Shown: one piece after another, positions 61,367-64,000 of the stretch
Layout: each line of letters starts with the position of its first letter
How positions within the stretch are numbered: the stretch's first letter is position 1
Translations under genes and position numbers: made by a program
The notes under the pieces: model-generated
What the model saw: only the letters and a program-made list of their open reading frames with translations
What the model was told of the DNA's origin: nothing
Databases searched by the model: none
NCBI GenBank assembly: GCA_035556195.1
Contig: DATMFK010000066.1
Location: forward strand, 1-64,000
From: G016756615 sp035556195
GTDB lineage: Bacteria > Pseudomonadota > Alphaproteobacteria > Rhizobiales > Rhizobiaceae
DNA length: 64,000 bases
Direction of reading: 5' to 3'

Positions 61367-62333
61367 GTCACTCCTTCTCGCATTCCTGGCGCTCTTGATC
61401 GAACGCGTCTTCGGCTATCCAAGCCGTCTGCTCGCGAGGATCGGCCACCCCGTGATGTGGATCGGCGGGCTCATCGCCGCGCTCGATCGGCGGTTCAACC
61501 GCACGAGCGATCCCGATGCGACTCGTCGCACCGCGGGTGTCGCCGCGCTGGTGGTTATCGTGGCTGCCGCAGCCCTGACGGCCCTGGCCGTGCAGAAGAT
61601 CGCCTTGGCACTGCCCTTCGGCATCCTTGTCGCTGCCCTCCTGGCCAGCAGTCTCATCGCGCAACGCAGCCTGGGCGAACACGTGGCTGCCGTCGCGAAG
61701 GCGCTGGAGACCGAAGGGCTCGAAGGTGGCCGGCAAGCGGTTTCCCGGATCGTCGGGCGGGACCCCGAGAAATTGGACGAGGCCGGCGTCTCGCGTGCGG
61801 CCATTGAAAGCCTTTCGGAGAATTTCTCCGACGGGATCGTGGCACCGGCCTTCTGGCTGGCCTTGGCAGGGCTGCCGGGTGCGGCGATCTACAAGGCGGT
61901 CAACACCGCCGACAGCATGATCGGCCATCGCTCGCCACGGCATGAGGCCTTCGGCTGGGCCTCGGCGCGCTTCGATGACCTCATCAATCTCCCTGCATCG
62001 CGGCTGTCTGCCGTATCTATCGTGCTCGCCGCGTTCTTCGTTTCCGGCGCTTCGCCAAAAGCCGCTTGGCAGGCTGTCCAACGCGACGCGCACAAGCACC
62101 GCTCGCCCAATGCCGGCTGGCCGGAAGCGGCCATGGCGGGGGCTTTGGGCCTCGCGCTCGCCGGTCCGCGCCACTATGGCGGGGTGCTGGTGGACGACGC
62201 CACAATGGGCGCCGGCGGCCGGCGCGAGGCGACGGCAGCCGACATACGGCGCGCACTGCTTCTTTATTGGTGGGCGGATGGGCTGCTGATCGGCTTGATA
62301 GGGGCTGCAGCGGTTCTGTGGAACGCGCTCTGA
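61365..62333 (+). CDS. cobD: Adenosylcobinamide-phosphate synthase
   Basis: A 322-residue membrane protein (CobD/CbiB) that joins aminopropanol phosphate to adenosylcobyric acid. It starts MSLLLAFLALLIERVFGYPSRL; IGHPVMWIGGLIAALDRRFN, ISRIVGRDPEKLDEAGV-like and ESLSENFSDGIVAPAFWL are family signatures, and AVNTADSMIGHRSPRHEAFGWASARFDD is typical. Several hydrophobic segments follow. Start codon overlaps that of cobC on the other strand by two bases, so its promoter must lie inside cobC. Confidence 0.94.
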   Translation: MSLLLAFLALLIERVFGYPSRLLARIGHPVMWIGGLIAALDRRFNRTSDPDATRRTAGVAALVVIVAAAALTALAVQKIALALPFGILVAALLASSLIAQRSLGEHVAAVAKALETEGLEGGRQAVSRIVGRDPEKLDEAGVSRAAIESLSENFSDGIVAPAFWLALAGLPGAAIYKAVNTADSMIGHRSPRHEAFGWASARFDDLINLPASRLSAVSIVLAAFFVSGASPKAAWQAVQRDAHKHRSPNAGWPEAAMAGALGLALAGPRHYGGVLVDDATMGAGGRREATAADIRRALLLYWWADGLLIGLIGAAAVLWNAL

Positions 62334-62342
62334 GCAGAGTAC

Positions 62343-62425
62343 CTGGCCTGCCGGCCATCTCGCCCTCAGGGTTATCGGATTCGCACTTTCCTGCGCGGTC
62401 GCCTGGCGGCCAATCCGTGCAGATG
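62343..62425 (-). repeat. Dispersed 83-bp intergenic repeat, copy B
   Basis: The reverse complement matches 26179-26261 at 68 of 83 positions without gaps. It begins 10 bp after the cobD stop in the 235-bp space between the convergent cobD and cobO genes. No T-run terminator was seen in the remaining space (62426-62568). Confidence 0.75.
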
Positions 62426-62568
62426 CACATGGGCCGTATGAAAAATTCCCTCCTCCGTGCCAAGCAATCAGGAAAGACATTTCCAGAGCTGTAAATGTTA
62501 TGGCCGGCCGGCACGCCAGAGGGGCGCGCGATCGCCCAGCAACCAGAGACGGCATCGCTACGCGAACA

Positions 62569-63183
62569 TCAGAACTCGATGCCTTGCTGCGCCTTCACCC
62601 CGGCGGCGAAATGGTGCTTCACCTGCCCCATCTCGGTGACCAGGTCGGCAGCCTCGATCAGTTCCGGTTTTGCGTTTCGCCCGGTGACGACGACGTGCAA
62701 GCCCTCGCGCCTGCCCTTGAGTGCCGTCACCACGGACCGCACGTCGAGGTATTCGTAGCGTAGCGCGATGTTGAGCTCGTCGAGGATCACCAGGCTGATC
62801 GAAGGATCGGCGAAGAGCTCGAGCGCTTTCGCCCATGCACGCTCGGCCGCGGCGATGTCGCGCTTCAGATCCTGGGTCTCCCAGGTGAAGCCCTCGCCCA
62901 TCGTGTGCCAGACGATCTTGTCCCCGAAAACGGCGAAAGCATCTTTCTCGCCTGTGTGCCAGGCGCCTTTGACGAACTGCACGACGCCGACCCGCCTGCC
63001 GTAGCCCAGCATGCGCAAGGCCAGGCCGAAAGCCGCCGTGGACTTGCCCTTGCCCGGGCCGGTATTGACGATCAGCAATCCCTTCTCGATCGTCTTGCCG
63101 GCAACTTCGGCATCCTGGACGGTCTTGCGCTTCTCCATCTTGGCGCGGTGGCGCTCGGCTTCCTTCTCGTCGATGTCTCTCAT
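62569..63183 (-). CDS. cobO: Cob(I)yrinic acid a,c-diamide adenosyltransferase
   Basis: A 204-residue ATP-binding corrinoid adenosyltransferase of the CobO/BtuR family. P-loop: IVNTGPGKGKSTAAFGLALRM; then VGVVQFVKGAWHTGEKDAF, VWHTMGEGFTWETQD, LVILDELNIALRY and the C-terminal VTEMGQVKHHFAAGVKAQQGIEF. It adds the upper adenosyl ligand. It begins right after the cobP stop (1-bp gap). Confidence 0.95.
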   Translation of the reverse strand: MRDIDEKEAERHRAKMEKRKTVQDAEVAGKTIEKGLLIVNTGPGKGKSTAAFGLALRMLGYGRRVGVVQFVKGAWHTGEKDAFAVFGDKIVWHTMGEGFTWETQDLKRDIAAAERAWAKALELFADPSISLVILDELNIALRYEYLDVRSVVTALKGRREGLHVVVTGRNAKPELIEAADLVTEMGQVKHHFAAGVKAQQGIEF

Positions 63184-63184
63184 T

Positions 63185-63700
63185 CTACTTCACCTGCATC
63201 GGCAGCCCGGCAACCATGAACAGGACCCTGTCGGCCCGCGCCGCCACCTTCTGGTTCAGCCGCCCCTGCGCATCCCGAAAACGCCGGCCCAGCGGATTGT
63301 CCGGCACAATGCCGAGCCCGACCTCGTTCGAAACAACGAACCATGGTCCGCAAGGCTTGGCGAGAACCTCGGCCAAACGGGAACTCTCCGCCTCGACATC
63401 ATGGCCCGCCAGCATTTGGTTGCTGAGCCACAGGGTCAGGCAATCGATCAGCAATGGCATGCCATGGGGCATGGCCCGAATCGCCTTGACGAGATCGAGT
63501 TGAGCATCGAGCGTGTTCCAGCGGCCATCGCGCCGGTCGCGGTGCAATGCGATCCGGTCCTTCATTTCCGGATCGAAGGCCTGGGCCGTCGCCACATAGG
63601 TCCACGGCGGCGGCAGGGCAGTTACCAGGCTCTCGGCGTGCGTGCTCTTGCCGGAGCGAGCGCCGCCGAGAAGGAAGGTCAAGCTGCCTTTCTCAGGCAA
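63185..63700 (-). CDS. cobP: Adenosylcobinamide kinase / adenosylcobinamide-phosphate guanylyltransferase
   Basis: A 171-residue CobP (CobU) enzyme that phosphorylates adenosylcobinamide and attaches GMP. P-loop FLLGGARSGKSTHAE; then TYVATAQAFDPEMKDRIALHRDRR with the His that carries GMP, LLIDCLTLWLSNQM, and FVVSNEVGLGIVPDNPLGRRFRD. It overlaps the cbtA end by 8 bp and is next to cobO. Confidence 0.95.
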   Translation of the reverse strand: MPEKGSLTFLLGGARSGKSTHAESLVTALPPPWTYVATAQAFDPEMKDRIALHRDRRDGRWNTLDAQLDLVKAIRAMPHGMPLLIDCLTLWLSNQMLAGHDVEAESSRLAEVLAKPCGPWFVVSNEVGLGIVPDNPLGRRFRDAQGRLNQKVAARADRVLFMVAGLPMQVK

Positions 63701-64000
63701 GGCGACCGCCTAGCTCCTGTTCGCCGCCGATCCTGGACCGGACCGCGCCGGACACGGCGCCGAGGGCCAGCCAGAAGAGCATGTTGGTGACCGTGGTCGC
63801 CACGACGAAGGAACGATGCAGATCGGCCGGGACCGGTGAATCATGGCTGGCCGGCTGCGGCGCCCCGACGACATGCGGTGCGAGGATCAGGGCCACTCCC
63901 GCCAGTGCGAACACGGCGGAACGCCGAAAGGCGATCAGAGCGAGCCCGATCGCGGTTGCGGCAACGGTGGCAATCCACCAGACCTGGCGATCGTAGAGAT
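63693..64000 (-). CDS. cbtA: CbtA family cobalt transporter subunit, C-terminal part (runs off window)
   Basis: The last 101 codons of a gene that enters from the right edge. The visible sequence has three hydrophobic segments (WWIATVAATAIGLALIAF, VFALAGVALILAPHVVGA, VTNMLFWLALGAVSGAV) and the CbtA signature APHVVGAPQPASHDSPVP. CbtA, with the small CbtB, is a predicted cobalt uptake system found next to cobalamin genes. No start codon is inside the window; a GTG at 63914 is internal. It overlaps cobP by 8 bp. Confidence 0.85.
   Translation of the reverse strand, partial: LYDRQVWWIATVAATAIGLALIAFRRSAVFALAGVALILAPHVVGAPQPASHDSPVPADLHRSFVVATTVTNMLFWLALGAVSGAVRSRIGGEQELGGRLA

Noticed and set aside
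59774..61807. A 677-codon plus-strand frame across the glycosyltransferase end and antisense to cobC
   Set aside because: The composition is Arg/Gly/Ala-rich without domains, and the real genes in other frames carry all family motifs.
61300..63800. A cobalamin riboswitch near the cob genes
   Set aside because: No B12-box-like conserved sequence was seen in the spaces available; if one exists it should lie beyond the right edge, upstream of cbtB/cbtA.

Overview
The window reads as chromosomal DNA of a GC-rich alphaproteobacterium of the order Hyphomicrobiales, most like Mesorhizobium and its relatives in the Phyllobacteriaceae. This rests on the smoEFGKS-mtlK polyol operon, the cobC/cobD/cobO/cobP/cbtA cluster, a complete fdsGBACD formate dehydrogenase operon, a class III cyclase with a CHASE2 sensor, and short mosaic intergenic repeats typical of rhizobia. 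The genus is inference. No rRNA, tRNA, CRISPR array, integrase, transposase or prophage gene was seen.

Layout. 1-3.4 kb: start of an IlvD/Edd dehydratase, a CoxG-like protein, a 268-bp foldback repeat, the Mrp Fe-S carrier and a VOC protein. 3.4-10.6 kb: a LysR regulator and fdsGBACD, encoding a soluble NAD-linked molybdenum formate dehydrogenase with its sulfurtransferase and delta subunit. 10.6-14.7 kb, minus strand: PEP-dependent dihydroxyacetone kinase (dhaL, dhaM, HPr, enzyme I, dhaK). 15-16.2 kb: a deformylase-like protein lacking metal ligands, and a DUF1801 protein. 16.3-23.8 kb, minus: a putrescine module (ydcSTUV-like transporter, patD, gabT).

24-34.3 kb: a quaternary-amine module. 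A LysR gene diverges from a ProX/ProV/double-ProW transporter, a choline-kinase-like phosphotransferase and a dimethylglycine-dehydrogenase-like flavoenzyme; a methyltransferase and a second phosphotransferase follow. 34.4-41.4 kb: two small lipoproteins, then a BMP-type nucleoside/base ABC transporter with a cytosine-deaminase-like enzyme. 41.5-47.9 kb: a signalling cassette made of a Pycsar-effector-like membrane protein, diverging from a secreted FecR-TPR-beta-barrel protein and a CHASE2 nucleotide cyclase. 47.9-59 kb, minus: sorbitol/mannitol uptake and oxidation, extended by a HAD phosphatase and a pentulose kinase, with a SorC-type regulator. 59-64 kb: a glycosyltransferase and late cobalamin genes packed with overlapping start and stop codons.

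Most of the window is nutrient scavenging: four periplasmic binding-protein ABC systems, each sitting with the enzymes for its likely substrate, plus formate oxidation to NADH and dihydroxyacetone phosphorylation. The least familiar part is the envelope-to-cyclase cassette at 41.5-47.9 kb.
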